NCBI RefSeq assembly: GCF_026341515.1
Contig: NZ_JAPEOK010000001.1
Coordinates: 1,178,001 to 1,242,000 of the forward strand
Reading direction: 5' to 3'
Length of the DNA: 64,000 nucleotides
Origin: Streptomyces sp. NBC_00878
GTDB lineage: Bacteria; Actinomycetota; Actinomycetes; Streptomycetales; Streptomycetaceae
Below the pieces are notes generated by a model. It ran no database searches. It saw nothing but the letters and a program-made list of their open reading frames with translations, and had not been told where the DNA came from. A program made the position numbers and the translations under genes. Positions 44,898-53,299 of the stretch are shown in pieces; position 1 is the stretch's first letter, and each line of letters begins with the position of its first letter.

Positions 44898-45976
44898 ATG
44901 ACCAACCGCCCTTGGACCCAGGCTGCTCGCCAGCGCGGCACGAGTTCGTGCCGCGCTGGTGGCACCGCGGCCCTGCAGGCTGGACCCTCAACGAGGGCGA
45001 GGACGACCACCTGCGCTGGCTCGACACCGCGTACAGCGACCGCTCACTCATCACCAGCGTCGGCCCTCTTCACGCCGACCACGCCGAGCAGAATGACCGC
45101 CCCGTCGGCCTGCCGACATCGTCGAGCACCCTGCCGAGCCTGGTCGTGCGCATGTTCCAGCACGCCCGCCTCGGCGACCGCGACCAGCTGCTCGACGTCG
45201 GCACCGGCTCCGGCTACGGGACAGCCCTCGCGTGCCTGCGCCTCGGTGACTTCCAGGTCACCAGCATCGACGTGGACCCGTACCTCGTCGACGCCGCCCG
45301 CGAGCGCCTGGAGCACCTCGAACTGCGCCCCGACCTCGCCGCCCTGGACGCCACCGGCGAACTGCCCGGCGCCTACGACCGCATCGTGGCCACCGTCGGG
45401 GTCCGGCCGGTGCCCGCCGGCTGGCTCGCCGCGCTCAGGCCCGGCGGCCGGCTGGTGACGACGATCGGCGGCACCTCGCTCATCGTCACTGCCGAGAAGC
45501 AGCAGGACGGCAGTGCCGTCGGTCGCGTCGAGCGGGACCGCGCCGGATTCATGCGCACCGGGCACGGCCCCGACTACCCGCCGGGGTCCCGGGAGATCCT
45601 CGCCGCGGCACGCGAACACGACGGCGAGAGCGTCACCACCGGGCAGTATCCGGTCGTCGACGTCGAGCAGGCGTGGGACCTGGCCTCGATGCTCGACATC
45701 ACGGTCCCAGGCATCCTCTACGGCTACGCGGAAGACCGCGGGCTGCGCACGGCGTGGCTCACGCACCCGGACGGCTCCTGGGCCCGCGCCACGGCATCGG
45801 GCTTCGCCCCGCCCACCGTTCACCAGTCGGGAGACCGCCGCCTGTCGGACACCCTCGACGAGATCCGCGCCCACTGGCTCCAGCACGGCGAACTACCTGT
45901 CCGCAGCGCCCGCGTCCTGATCACGCCGGACGGCAGGGCGCGGCTTGCTCGCGGTGCGTGGAGGGCCGAGCTGTGA
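44898..45976 (+). pseudogene. PCMT-like methyltransferase with an N-terminal frameshift
   Basis: From residue about 15 on, this is a good SAM methyltransferase of the protein-isoaspartate methyltransferase type: HEFVPRWWHRGPAGW, LPTSSSTLPSLVVRMFQH, LLDVGTGSGYGTALACLRLG (SAM loop), VTSIDVDPYLVDAA, ELPGAYDRIVATVGVRPVPAGWLAALRPGGRLVTT. The natural start is ATG 44898 in another frame, reading MTNRPWTQAARQ. Relatives continue VPRHEFVPRW, but here about four bases between CAG and CGGCAC are missing, so the frames do not join. Translation from an internal GTG or TTG would lose only the first helix, so partial function is conceivable. Its tail-side neighbour is the ATP-dependent ligase. Confidence 0.6.
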
Positions 45977-46042
45977 GCTCCTCGCACCCCCGCGTGATCA
46001 CATTTCACTGGCCTACGCCATTCGCAGATCGCTGAGCCGAGG

Positions 46043-46084
46043 CCCTGAGCCGGAGGCCCTGAGCTGGAGGCCCTGAGCTGGACG
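46043..46084. repeat. 14-bp tandem repeat, three copies
   Basis: CCCTGAGCYGGAGG repeated at 46043, 46057 and 46071 (last copy ends ACG). In the 164-bp space before the DNA ligase gene. Confidence 0.8.
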
Positions 46085-46140
46085 TTTTGGATGTCCACGC
46101 CCAGCAGGCGGACATCATTCGCGGCTCATAGAGTCGGAAC

Positions 46141-47211
46141 ATGGATCTGCCGGTGATGCCGCCCGTGAAGCCCATGCTCGCCAAGTCCGTCGCGAGGATT
46201 CCGCCGGACATGCACTACGAGGCGAAGTGGGACGGGTTCCGGGCGATCGTGTTTCGGGACGGCGATGAGATCGAGATCGGCAGTCGTGCCACCAAGTCGC
46301 TGGTCAGGTACTTTCCCGAGCTGGTTGAGGCGCTGCGGGAGCGGCTGCCGGAGCGTTGCGTGATGGACGGTGAGATCGTGATCGCGCGCGACGGGCGGCT
46401 CGACTTCGACGCGCTCACCGAGCGCATCCACCCGGCTGCCTCCCGCGTGAAGACGCTCTCCGAGCGGAACCCCGCGTCGTTCGTGGCGTTCGACCTGCTC
46501 GCGCTCGACGACGAGTCGCTGGTGAACGTTCCGCTGAGCGACCGGCGGACGCTGCTGGTGGCGGCGCTGTCCGGCGCCACAGCTCCTGTCCATGTGGCGC
46601 CGGCGACGACGGACATCGAGGTGGCGCGACGGTGGTTCGAGCAGTACGAGGGCGCGGGCCTCGACGGGGTCGTCGCCAAGCCGCTCACGCTGCGCTACCG
46701 GCAGGACGAGCGGCTGATGTACAAGGTCAAGCACGAGCGCACGGCGGACGTGGTGGTCGCGGGCTACCGGCTCCACAAGAGCGGCCCGGTCGTCGGGTCG
46801 CTGCTGCTCGGCCTGTTTGACGCCAAGGGAACGTTGCAGCATGTGGGGGTGTGCGCGTCGTTCACGATGAAGCGGCGCGAGGAACTGGTCGCGGAGCTGG
46901 AGCCGCTGCGGATGGAGTCGGCCGTCGGGCATCCGTGGGCGGCCTGGACCCAGGACGCGGCGCACGAGACGGCACGGATGCCGGGCGCGCCCAGCAGGTG
47001 GACGGGCAAGAAGGACCTCTCCTGGCTGCCGCTGCGGCCGGAGCTCGTGTGCGAGGTGGCGTACGAGCACATGGAGAACGGCGAGCGCTTCCGCCACACG
47101 GCCCGCTTCCGCCGCTGGCGCCCCGACCGTACGCCCGAGAGCTGCACCTACGCCCAGCTCGACGAGCCGGTCGGATACGACCTGGCGGACATCCTGGGAC
47201 CGCAGGACTGA
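46141..47211 (+). CDS. ATP-dependent DNA ligase (LigC/LigD-ligase type)
   Basis: 356 residues. Motif I is HYEAKWDGFRA, with the adenylated lysine at residue 29. Motif III is ASFVAFDLLAL, motif IV is GLDGVVAKP, motif V is MYKVKHERTADVVVAGY, and the OB-domain motif is FRHTARFRRWRPD near the end. It would seal nicks during non-homologous end joining with the polymerase at 42992. Only a weak Shine-Dalgarno precedes ATG 46141. It opens after a tandem repeat and ends directly at another one. Confidence 0.9.
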   Translation: MDLPVMPPVKPMLAKSVARIPPDMHYEAKWDGFRAIVFRDGDEIEIGSRATKSLVRYFPELVEALRERLPERCVMDGEIVIARDGRLDFDALTERIHPAASRVKTLSERNPASFVAFDLLALDDESLVNVPLSDRRTLLVAALSGATAPVHVAPATTDIEVARRWFEQYEGAGLDGVVAKPLTLRYRQDERLMYKVKHERTADVVVAGYRLHKSGPVVGSLLLGLFDAKGTLQHVGVCASFTMKRREELVAELEPLRMESAVGHPWAAWTQDAAHETARMPGAPSRWTGKKDLSWLPLRPELVCEVAYEHMENGERFRHTARFRRWRPDRTPESCTYAQLDEPVGYDLADILGPQD

Positions 47212-47223
47212 CCAGGCTGACCA

Positions 47224-47264
47224 GGCTGGCTGGGCTGGCTGGGCTGGCTGGGCTGGCTGGGCTG
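47224..47264. repeat. 10-bp tandem repeat after the ligase gene
   Basis: GCTGGCTGGG repeated about four times without interruption, starting 12 bp after the ligase stop. Confidence 0.85.
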
Positions 47265-47350
47265 ACCACAGCGACCCGTCCGACCAGGACTGACATCAGG
47301 CAGGGCGTCCGTGGGTACCCGGACGGCCTCCGCCGACCCCTCGGCGTGTA

Positions 47351-47379
47351 TCGATCGGCCATCAACCCTGGCCGATCGA
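47351..47379. promoter_or_regulatory. Perfect 11-bp inverted repeat upstream of the DUF3048 gene
   Basis: TCGATCGGCCA (47351-47361) and TGGCCGATCGA (47369-47379) are perfect complements with a 7-base spacer, 105 bp before the lipoprotein start. It could be the ligase terminator or an operator. The 47401-47455 stretch after it is AT-rich and may hold the promoter. Confidence 0.5.
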
Positions 47380-47484
47380 CCCATCAACGCGCGCAATCAG
47401 AATCGAGCGGGTATGGCCATCAATGAACTTATAAGCGCACAATCATTAACATGAGACGCGGTGGCAACGGTGGACAGGGGACGG

Positions 47485-48477
47485 ATGGCACGCAGGCAGC
47501 GCAAGCGGAACAACACCATGACGGCGGCACTGCTGGCTGCCACGGTGGCCGCCTCTCTGGCGTTCGCGTCGGGCTGTACGACACCTGACGGCCGACTCGA
47601 CAACGGCCGCGAGAACGTCCCGGACGGCACGGACAGCGGCAGCCCCGAGACTGGGACACCCCGCACCGGTTCACCGCTCGCCGTGAAGATCGACAACGTC
47701 CCCGGCGCCCGGCCGCAGACGGGCCTGGACGCCGCGGACATCGTGTACGCGGAGCAGGTGGAGGGCGGCCTCAGCCGGCTGATGGCGGTGTACGCGACGA
47801 AGCTGCCGAAGACCATCGGCCCGGTGCGCAGCGCCCGCGAGTCCGACCTTGAACTGCTGCGCCAGTTCAACGATCCGACGCTGGCTTTCTCCGGAGCGCA
47901 GGGCAAGCTGCTGCCGCTGATCGACAAAGCGCCGTTGCACCCGGCCTCTCCGGCCGACGCCGGCAAGGCGTACTACCGGGGATCGGACAAGCCCACGCCA
48001 CACAACCTCTATCTGCGCCCGCAGCGGCTCCTGGCGGCCACGCCCGGAGCGGACGCGCTGACGACGGGATTCCGGTACGGGGCGGCGCCCGAGGGCGGCA
48101 AGGCCGAGCTCACACGTACGGTCCGCTTCCCGGCGGCCCGTTTCACCTTCGACTGGTCGAAGGACCGGCAGCGCTGGCTGGTGTCGATGGACGGCACGCC
48201 GACGGTCACCACCGACGGCAAGCGGGTGGCCGCCTCGACGGTCGTCGTGCAGTACGTGGAGGTTCGGAAGTCCGCGTACCGCGACTTCCTGGGCAACAAC
48301 ACTCCCTACACGAAGACCGTGGGCTCGGGCACGGCGAAGGTCCTGCGCGACGGCAAGGTCTTCGACGCCGACTGGAAGCGGCCGGCGGCCGCGGACGGCA
48401 CGGAGTTCACGACGACGAACGGCACACCTCTGAACTTCGCGAAGGGCCAGGTGTGGGTGGTGTTCACGAAGGCCTGA
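47485..48477 (+). CDS. DUF3048-domain lipoprotein (YerB-like)
   Basis: 330 residues. A lipoprotein signal is clear: positive start (MARRQRKRN), hydrophobic core and lipobox LAFASGC. The mature part matches DUF3048: LAVKIDNVPGARPQTGLDAADIVYAEQVEGGLSRLMAVYATKLPK, IGPVRSARESDLELL, and the C-terminal half with NNTPYTKTVGSGTAKVLRDGKVFDADWKRP, GTPLNFAKGQVWVVF. Bacillus YerB is the named relative; the role is unknown, probably cell-wall-associated. ATG 47485 follows AGGGGACGG; an in-frame GTG at 47461 is possible. Confidence 0.85.
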   Translation: MARRQRKRNNTMTAALLAATVAASLAFASGCTTPDGRLDNGRENVPDGTDSGSPETGTPRTGSPLAVKIDNVPGARPQTGLDAADIVYAEQVEGGLSRLMAVYATKLPKTIGPVRSARESDLELLRQFNDPTLAFSGAQGKLLPLIDKAPLHPASPADAGKAYYRGSDKPTPHNLYLRPQRLLAATPGADALTTGFRYGAAPEGGKAELTRTVRFPAARFTFDWSKDRQRWLVSMDGTPTVTTDGKRVAASTVVVQYVEVRKSAYRDFLGNNTPYTKTVGSGTAKVLRDGKVFDADWKRPAAADGTEFTTTNGTPLNFAKGQVWVVFTKA

Positions 48478-48611
48478 GCCTCAGGGCCGAACCTCAGGCC
48501 CAGCCCCAGAGCCAAGCCTCAGGGCCGAACCTCGGGCCCAGCCCCGGAGCCAAGCTTCAGGGCCGACCCTCAGGCCCAGCCCCGGAGCCAAGCCTCAGAG
48601 CCGAGCCTCAG
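48478..48611. repeat. 38-bp tandem repeat, 3.5 copies
   Basis: Units start at 48478, 48516, 48554 and 48592 (partial), each like GCCTCAGGGCCGAACCTC followed by AGGCCCAGCCCCRGAGCCAA, with few differences. The block fills the gap between convergent genes and runs 17 bp into the end of pcaV. Confidence 0.9.
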
Positions 48612-49080
48612 ACCGACCAACCACGGGTTCCACCGAACCCCCGGGGTTACGCAGTCCCTCCGCCGCGTCCGACACCCGTTGGAGCAGATCGAAGAACACG
48701 GCCTGCTCCTCGCCGGAGAGCGGCGCCAGGAAGACCTGGTTCATCCGCGCCGTCCGCACCGCCAGTTTCCGGTGGACGCGCACGCCCTCGTCGGTGAGGC
48801 GGACCAGGAAGCGCCGTCCGTCCTGCGGGTCGCGCACCTTGTCCAGGAGTCCGCGTCGGCCGAGCCGACTGATGACCTCGGCGATGGTGGACCGGTCGAG
48901 CCCGACCCGCTCCCCCACCGAGCACTGGTCGAGCCCCGGCTCGGCGACGAGCGCGTTCAGCACCGCGAACTGCGGTGAGGTGATCTCCTCGGAGACCATC
49001 GTGTTCCAGAGTAGGTAGTGCGCCTGCTGCAGCCGCCGGGCCAGGTGCCCGGGGTGGGCGGAGAGATCCACCGCGGCCAT
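48595..49080 (-). CDS. pcaV: MarR-family repressor of protocatechuate catabolism (PcaV-like)
   Basis: 161 residues with a MarR winged helix: TSPQFAVLNALVAEPGLDQ, CSVGERVGLDRSTIAEVISRLGRRGLLDKVRDPQDGRRFLVRLT. Divergent from the complete pca operon, as is PcaV in S. coelicolor, which represses those genes and releases DNA on binding protocatechuate. The ATG at 49080 lies 13 bp from two direct copies of a 16-bp sequence likely to be its operator. The last codons (GRSEARL) are encoded by the 38-bp tandem repeat, so the C-terminus may have been extended by it. Confidence 0.88.
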   Translation of the reverse strand: MAAVDLSAHPGHLARRLQQAHYLLWNTMVSEEITSPQFAVLNALVAEPGLDQCSVGERVGLDRSTIAEVISRLGRRGLLDKVRDPQDGRRFLVRLTDEGVRVHRKLAVRTARMNQVFLAPLSGEEQAVFFDLLQRVSDAAEGLRNPGGSVEPVVGRSEARL

Positions 49081-49092
49081 GTGCCCTCCTCG

Positions 49093-49129
49093 TTAGTTGG
49101 TGCACTGAGCTCATTAGTTGGTGCACTGA
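49093..49129. promoter_or_regulatory. Two direct repeats, probable PcaV operator
   Basis: TTAGTTGGTGCACTGA occurs at 49093-49108 and again, identical, at 49114-49129, a 21-bp (two-turn) spacing. Between pcaV and pcaI. A partial third match (CTAATTGGCACCGCA) lies at 49263-49277 nearer pcaI. Confidence 0.75.
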
Positions 49130-49307
49130 ACGATAGCGGGCAACCGCTCTCCTTGTCTCACCATGAGACGAGACTCTGAACTGCGGATTCCACCAAAGCC
49201 TTGACGGTTGCGGGATCGAATGACAGCGTGTTTGAAACCTCGAATAAATGCTCAGTGTCCTGACTAATTGGCACCGCAGGGTACTCGGGAGAGATGGGGC
49301 TTCGCAG

Positions 49308-50063
49308 ATGGACAAGGTGGTCGCCACAGCCGCCGAGGCAGTGGCCGATGTGCCCGACGGGGCGACCCTCGCGGTGGGCGGTTTCGGCCTCAGCGGTGTG
49401 CCGAACGTGCTGATCGAGGCGCTGTACGAGCGCGGAGTCTCCGGCCTGGGGGTCGTCTCCAACAACTGCGGGGCAATGGAGTCCGGGCTGGCGGTACTGC
49501 TGGCCGCCGGGCGGATCGCCCGCGTCACCGGCTCCTACATCGGGGCGAACAAGGAGTTCGCACGGCAGTACCTGGCCGGGGAGCTGGAGGTGGAGATGAT
49601 CCCGCAGGGCACACTCGCCGAACGGCTGCGGGCCGGCGGGACCGGGATCCCCGCGTTCTTCACCCCGGCCGGCGTCGGCACCCAGGTAGCCGACGGCGGA
49701 CTGCCCTGGCGCTACGACGGCAACGGCGGCATCGCCCTCGCCTCACCGCCCAAGGAAGTCCGTGAGTTCGACGGCACGCAGTACGTCCTCGAACACGGCA
49801 TCCGCACCGACTTCGCCCTGGTCCGCGCCGCGAAGGGCGACCGGCACGGAAACCTCGTCTTCAACAAGTCCACCCGGAACTTCAACCCCCTGGCCGCCAT
49901 GGCCGGACGCGTGACCATCGCCGAGGTGGAGGAGTTGGTCGAACCGGGCCACATCGACCCGGACGCCGTGCATCTGCCGGGCATCTTCGTGCAGCGGGTC
50001 GTCGCCCTCACACCCGAACAGGCCGCCGACAAGAAGATCGAACAGCGGACGGTGAGCAGCTGA
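49308..50063 (+). CDS. pcaI: 3-oxoadipate CoA-transferase subunit A
   Basis: 251 residues. With PcaJ, transfers CoA from succinyl-CoA to 3-oxoadipate. Family blocks: [92 protein letters not shown] 49308 was chosen because translation before it has no homology. First gene of the pca operon; the TGA stop overlaps the pcaJ ATG by one base. Confidence 0.92.
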   Translation: MDKVVATAAEAVADVPDGATLAVGGFGLSGVPNVLIEALYERGVSGLGVVSNNCGAMESGLAVLLAAGRIARVTGSYIGANKEFARQYLAGELEVEMIPQGTLAERLRAGGTGIPAFFTPAGVGTQVADGGLPWRYDGNGGIALASPPKEVREFDGTQYVLEHGIRTDFALVRAAKGDRHGNLVFNKSTRNFNPLAAMAGRVTIAEVEELVEPGHIDPDAVHLPGIFVQRVVALTPEQAADKKIEQRTVSS

Positions 50064-50746
50064 TGGCCTGGACCCGCGAACAGATGGCCGCCCGCGCCGC
50101 CCGCGAACTCGAGGACGGCCAGTACGTCAACCTCGGCATCGGTCTGCCGACCCTGATCCCCAACCACCTCCCACCCGGCGTCGAAGTGATCCTGGAGTCC
50201 GAGAACGGCATCCTCGGCACCGGCCCCTACCCCACCGAGGACCAGGTCGACCCCGATCTGATCAACGCGGGCAAGGAAACCGTCACCGTCCTGCCGGGCG
50301 CCTCCTTCTTCGACTCCGCCCTCTCCTTCGGCATGATCCGCGGCGGCCACATCGACGTCGCCGTCCTCGGCGCCATGCAGGTCTCCGCAACCGGAGACCT
50401 CGCCAACTGGGCCGTCCCCGGAAAAATGATCACCGGCATCGGCGGGGCGATGGACCTCGTCCACGGCGCCCGCACTGTCATCGTCGTCATGACCCACACC
50501 GCCAAGGACGGCTCACCGAAGATCCTGGAGCAGTGTGCGCTGCCCCTGACCGGCAAGGCCTGCGTGAACCGGATCATCACCGACCTCGCCGTCCTCGACG
50601 TCACCGACGAGGGACTGGTCCTCGTCGAGACCGCACCCGGCGTCACGGCCGGGGAGATCGTGGCGAAGACCGCCGCGAAGGTCCGTATCGCCGACAAGCT
50701 CACTGACGAGCTCACCGACGAGCTCACCGAGGAGATCCAGTCGTGA
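50063..50746 (+). CDS. pcaJ: 3-oxoadipate CoA-transferase subunit B
   Basis: 227 residues. The catalytic glutamate is in [33 protein letters not shown] and [21 protein letters not shown] are typical of subunit B. The C-terminus carries a short repeat, [12 protein letters not shown], encoded by a tandem 12-bp unit. The stop overlaps the pcaF GTG by GTGA. Confidence 0.93.
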   Translation: MAWTREQMAARAARELEDGQYVNLGIGLPTLIPNHLPPGVEVILESENGILGTGPYPTEDQVDPDLINAGKETVTVLPGASFFDSALSFGMIRGGHIDVAVLGAMQVSATGDLANWAVPGKMITGIGGAMDLVHGARTVIVVMTHTAKDGSPKILEQCALPLTGKACVNRIITDLAVLDVTDEGLVLVETAPGVTAGEIVAKTAAKVRIADKLTDELTDELTEEIQS

Positions 50747-51945
50747 AGGACGTCTACGTCGTCGACGCGGTCCGCACTCCGTTCGGCAAGTACAACGGGT
50801 CGCTGTCGTCCGTCCGCCCGGACGACCTGGCCGCCCACGCCATCCGCGAACTCCTCGCCCGTACCCCGGAGTTGGACCCGTCCCGGATCGAGGACGTCTA
50901 CTTCGGCAACGCCAACGGGGCCGGTGAGGAGAACCGCAACGTCGCCCGCATGGCGGGCCTGCTGGCCGGACTGCCCACCTCCGTGCCCGGTGTCACCGTC
51001 AACCGGCTGTGCGCCTCCGGCCTCGAAGCCGTCGTCCAGGCCGCCCGCGCCATCGCGGTCGGAGACGCCCACATCGCGCTCGCCGGTGGCGTGGAGTCCA
51101 TGACCCGCGCCCCCTACGTGCTGCCCAAGAACGACAGGCCCTTCCCGGCCGGCCACACCGAGCTGTACTCCACCACCCTCGGCTGGCGCATGGTCAACCC
51201 GAAGATGGACCCGCAGTGGACCATCCCGCTGGGCGAGTCGGCCGAACTCATCGCCGACAAGCACAAGATCAGCCGCGATCAGCAGGACGAGTTCGCACTC
51301 GCCAGCCACCGCAAGGCCGCCCAGGCCCAGGCGGACGGCCTCTTCGACACCGAGATCGCCCCCGTGTCCATTCCGCAGCGCAAGGGCGACCCCCTCGTCT
51401 TCGGCGCAGACGAATGCGTACGGGCCTCGACATCGCTGGAGGCGATGGCCAAGCTCAAGCCGTCCTTCCGCACGGAACACGGCACGGTCACCGCGGCCAA
51501 TGCCTCACCGCTCAACGACGGCGCCGCCGCGCTGCTCCTCGTCGACGAGGACGGCCTGAAGGCCACCGGCCGCGAACCCCTCGCCCGCGTCTCCGCCACG
51601 GGCGTCTCCGCCCTCGACCCGGACTACTTCGGCCTCGCCCCCGTCGAAGCCGTCAACCGCGCCCTCGCCAAGGCGGGCAAGGGATTTGACGACCTGTCAA
51701 CTCTCGAACTCAACGAGGCCTTCGCCGCACAGGTCCTCGGCTGTGTCGCCGAGTGGCCCGACTTCGACCCGGCCGTCCTCAACCCACAGGGCGGTGCCAT
51801 CGCACTCGGCCACCCCCTCGGCGCATCCGGCGCCCGCCTCGCCGGAACCGTCGCCCACCAACTCGCCCGCAAAGGCAGCGGAACCGGCGTCGCCACCCTC
51901 TGCATCGGCGTCGGCCAGGGCCTCGCCCTCGTACTGGAGCGTTAG
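50743..51945 (+). CDS. pcaF: 3-oxoadipyl-CoA thiolase
   Basis: 400 residues. Cleaves 3-oxoadipyl-CoA to succinyl-CoA and acetyl-CoA. Active cysteine in [19 protein letters not shown] near residue 90; His block [17 protein letters not shown]; second Cys in [11 protein letters not shown]. The N-terminus [19 protein letters not shown] is standard. GTG start in overlap with pcaJ. Separate from the fatty-acid thiolase at 12873, to which it is clearly related. Confidence 0.93.
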   Translation: MKDVYVVDAVRTPFGKYNGSLSSVRPDDLAAHAIRELLARTPELDPSRIEDVYFGNANGAGEENRNVARMAGLLAGLPTSVPGVTVNRLCASGLEAVVQAARAIAVGDAHIALAGGVESMTRAPYVLPKNDRPFPAGHTELYSTTLGWRMVNPKMDPQWTIPLGESAELIADKHKISRDQQDEFALASHRKAAQAQADGLFDTEIAPVSIPQRKGDPLVFGADECVRASTSLEAMAKLKPSFRTEHGTVTAANASPLNDGAAALLLVDEDGLKATGREPLARVSATGVSALDPDYFGLAPVEAVNRALAKAGKGFDDLSTLELNEAFAAQVLGCVAEWPDFDPAVLNPQGGAIALGHPLGASGARLAGTVAHQLARKGSGTGVATLCIGVGQGLALVLER

Positions 51946-51953
51946 GAACTCTC

Positions 51954-52724
51954 ATGGCTCTCACTCAGTCGGACATCGACGTCGAGATCAAGGATCGCCA
52001 GGACGCGTACGACAAGGCGGTCGCCGGCGGCGCCCCGGTCCTGCACCACCCGCGGCGCGACTACCCGCCGTACCGCAGTTCCGTGCTGCGGCACCCCAAG
52101 CAGCCGCTGGTCGCCGTGAGCGGCGGGGACCCGGAGGCCGTCGAGCTGTCGGGGCCGGTGTTCGGTGTCGCCGACATCACCGAGCACGACAGCGACCTGA
52201 CCCTCCAGCACCGGGGCGAGCCGATCGGCGAGCGCATGACCGTCTCGGGCCGACTGCTCGACCGCGACGGCCGTCCCGTGCGCGGCCAGCTCGTCGAGAT
52301 CTGGCAGGCCAACGCCGCCGGACGGTACGCCCATCTGCGCGAGCAGCATCCGGCGCCCCACGACCCCAACTTCACCGGTGTGGGGCGGACCCTGACGGAC
52401 GATCAGGGCCGGTACTCGTTCACCACGATCAAGCCGGGCCCGTACCCGTGGGGCAACCACACCAACGCGTGGCGGCCCGCGCACATCCACTTCTCGGTGT
52501 TCGGCACCGCGTTCACCCAGCGGCTCGTGACGCAGATGTACTTCCCGAGCGACCCGCTGTTCCGGTACGACCCGATCCTCCAGTCCGTGACGGACGAGGC
52601 GGCCCGCAACCGGCTGATCGCCGCGTACGACCACGACCTCTCGCGGCCCGAGTTCTCGATGGGCTACGCATGGGACATCGTTCTCGACGGTCCCTCCGCC
52701 ACCTGGATCGAGGAAGGCCGTTGA
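51954..52724 (+). CDS. pcaH: Protocatechuate 3,4-dioxygenase beta subunit
   Basis: 256 residues. Intradiol ring cleavage of protocatechuate to 3-carboxy-cis,cis-muconate with non-haem Fe(III). Iron ligands are seen as Tyr in GRYAHLR, Tyr in GPYPWGN and the two His of RPAHIHFSVFG. MTVSGRLLDRDGRPVRGQLVEIWQANAAG is the beta-subunit core. ATG 51954 has AGGA 6 bases upstream. Two bases separate it from pcaG. Confidence 0.94.
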   Translation: MALTQSDIDVEIKDRQDAYDKAVAGGAPVLHHPRRDYPPYRSSVLRHPKQPLVAVSGGDPEAVELSGPVFGVADITEHDSDLTLQHRGEPIGERMTVSGRLLDRDGRPVRGQLVEIWQANAAGRYAHLREQHPAPHDPNFTGVGRTLTDDQGRYSFTTIKPGPYPWGNHTNAWRPAHIHFSVFGTAFTQRLVTQMYFPSDPLFRYDPILQSVTDEAARNRLIAAYDHDLSRPEFSMGYAWDIVLDGPSATWIEEGR

Positions 52725-52726
52725 CC

Positions 52727-53299
52727 ATGACCGAGACGACCGGGCGCCTGCTCCCCACCCCGTCCCACACCATCGGCCCGTTCTACGGCCACGCGCTCCC
52801 CTTTCCCGGCGGCGCCGAGGTGGCGCCCCCGGGCCGCTCCGACGCGATCACCCTGCACGGGTACGTGTTCGACGGCGCGGGTACGCCGATCCCCGACGCC
52901 CTGCTGGACTTCTGGCAGGCGGCGCCCGACGGCTCGCTGACCGGCGCGCCCGGCTCGATGCGGCGCGACCCGGCGACGGGCGGGTTCGTGGGCCGCAACG
53001 GCGTCGGCTTCACGGGCTACGGGCGGGTTCCCACGGACCCGGACGGGCACTACGCGCTCCACACGTTGCCGCCGGGCAACACCGGGCTGCCGTACATCAG
53101 CGTGTGCGTGTTCGCGCGCGGTCTGACGCACCACCTCTTCACCCGCGCGTACCTCGCCGACGGCGCGGACCCGCTGCTCGACTCCCTCCCGGCCGAGCGG
53201 CGCGCCACGCTGATCGCGGCGGAGGGCGCCCACCGGACGTACCGTTTCGACATCGGCCTTCAGGGCGAAGGCGAAACGGTCTTCCTGGAGTTCCAGTGA
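52727..53299 (+). CDS. pcaG: Protocatechuate 3,4-dioxygenase alpha subunit
   Basis: 190 residues, shorter than the beta subunit and without its iron ligands, as expected. Signature: PTPSHTIGPFYGHALPFPGG, ITLHGYVFDGAGTPIPDALLDFWQAAPDG, TLPPGNTGLPYISVCVFARGL, AEGAHRTYRFDIGLQGEGETVF. It completes the substrate pocket of the (alpha-beta)n enzyme. The TGA overlaps the pcaB GTG. Confidence 0.93.
   Translation: MTETTGRLLPTPSHTIGPFYGHALPFPGGAEVAPPGRSDAITLHGYVFDGAGTPIPDALLDFWQAAPDGSLTGAPGSMRRDPATGGFVGRNGVGFTGYGRVPTDPDGHYALHTLPPGNTGLPYISVCVFARGLTHHLFTRAYLADGADPLLDSLPAERRATLIAAEGAHRTYRFDIGLQGEGETVFLEFQ

Noticed and set aside
44369..45976. Lanthipeptide or FxLD-type peptide cluster around the methyltransferase
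   Set aside because: The methyltransferase resembles ones seen in such loci, but no precursor peptide, LanB or LanC-like gene is found here.
48478..48611. CRISPR-like or att-site array
   Set aside because: 38-bp units abut directly with no unique spacers, and there is no integrase or tRNA nearby.
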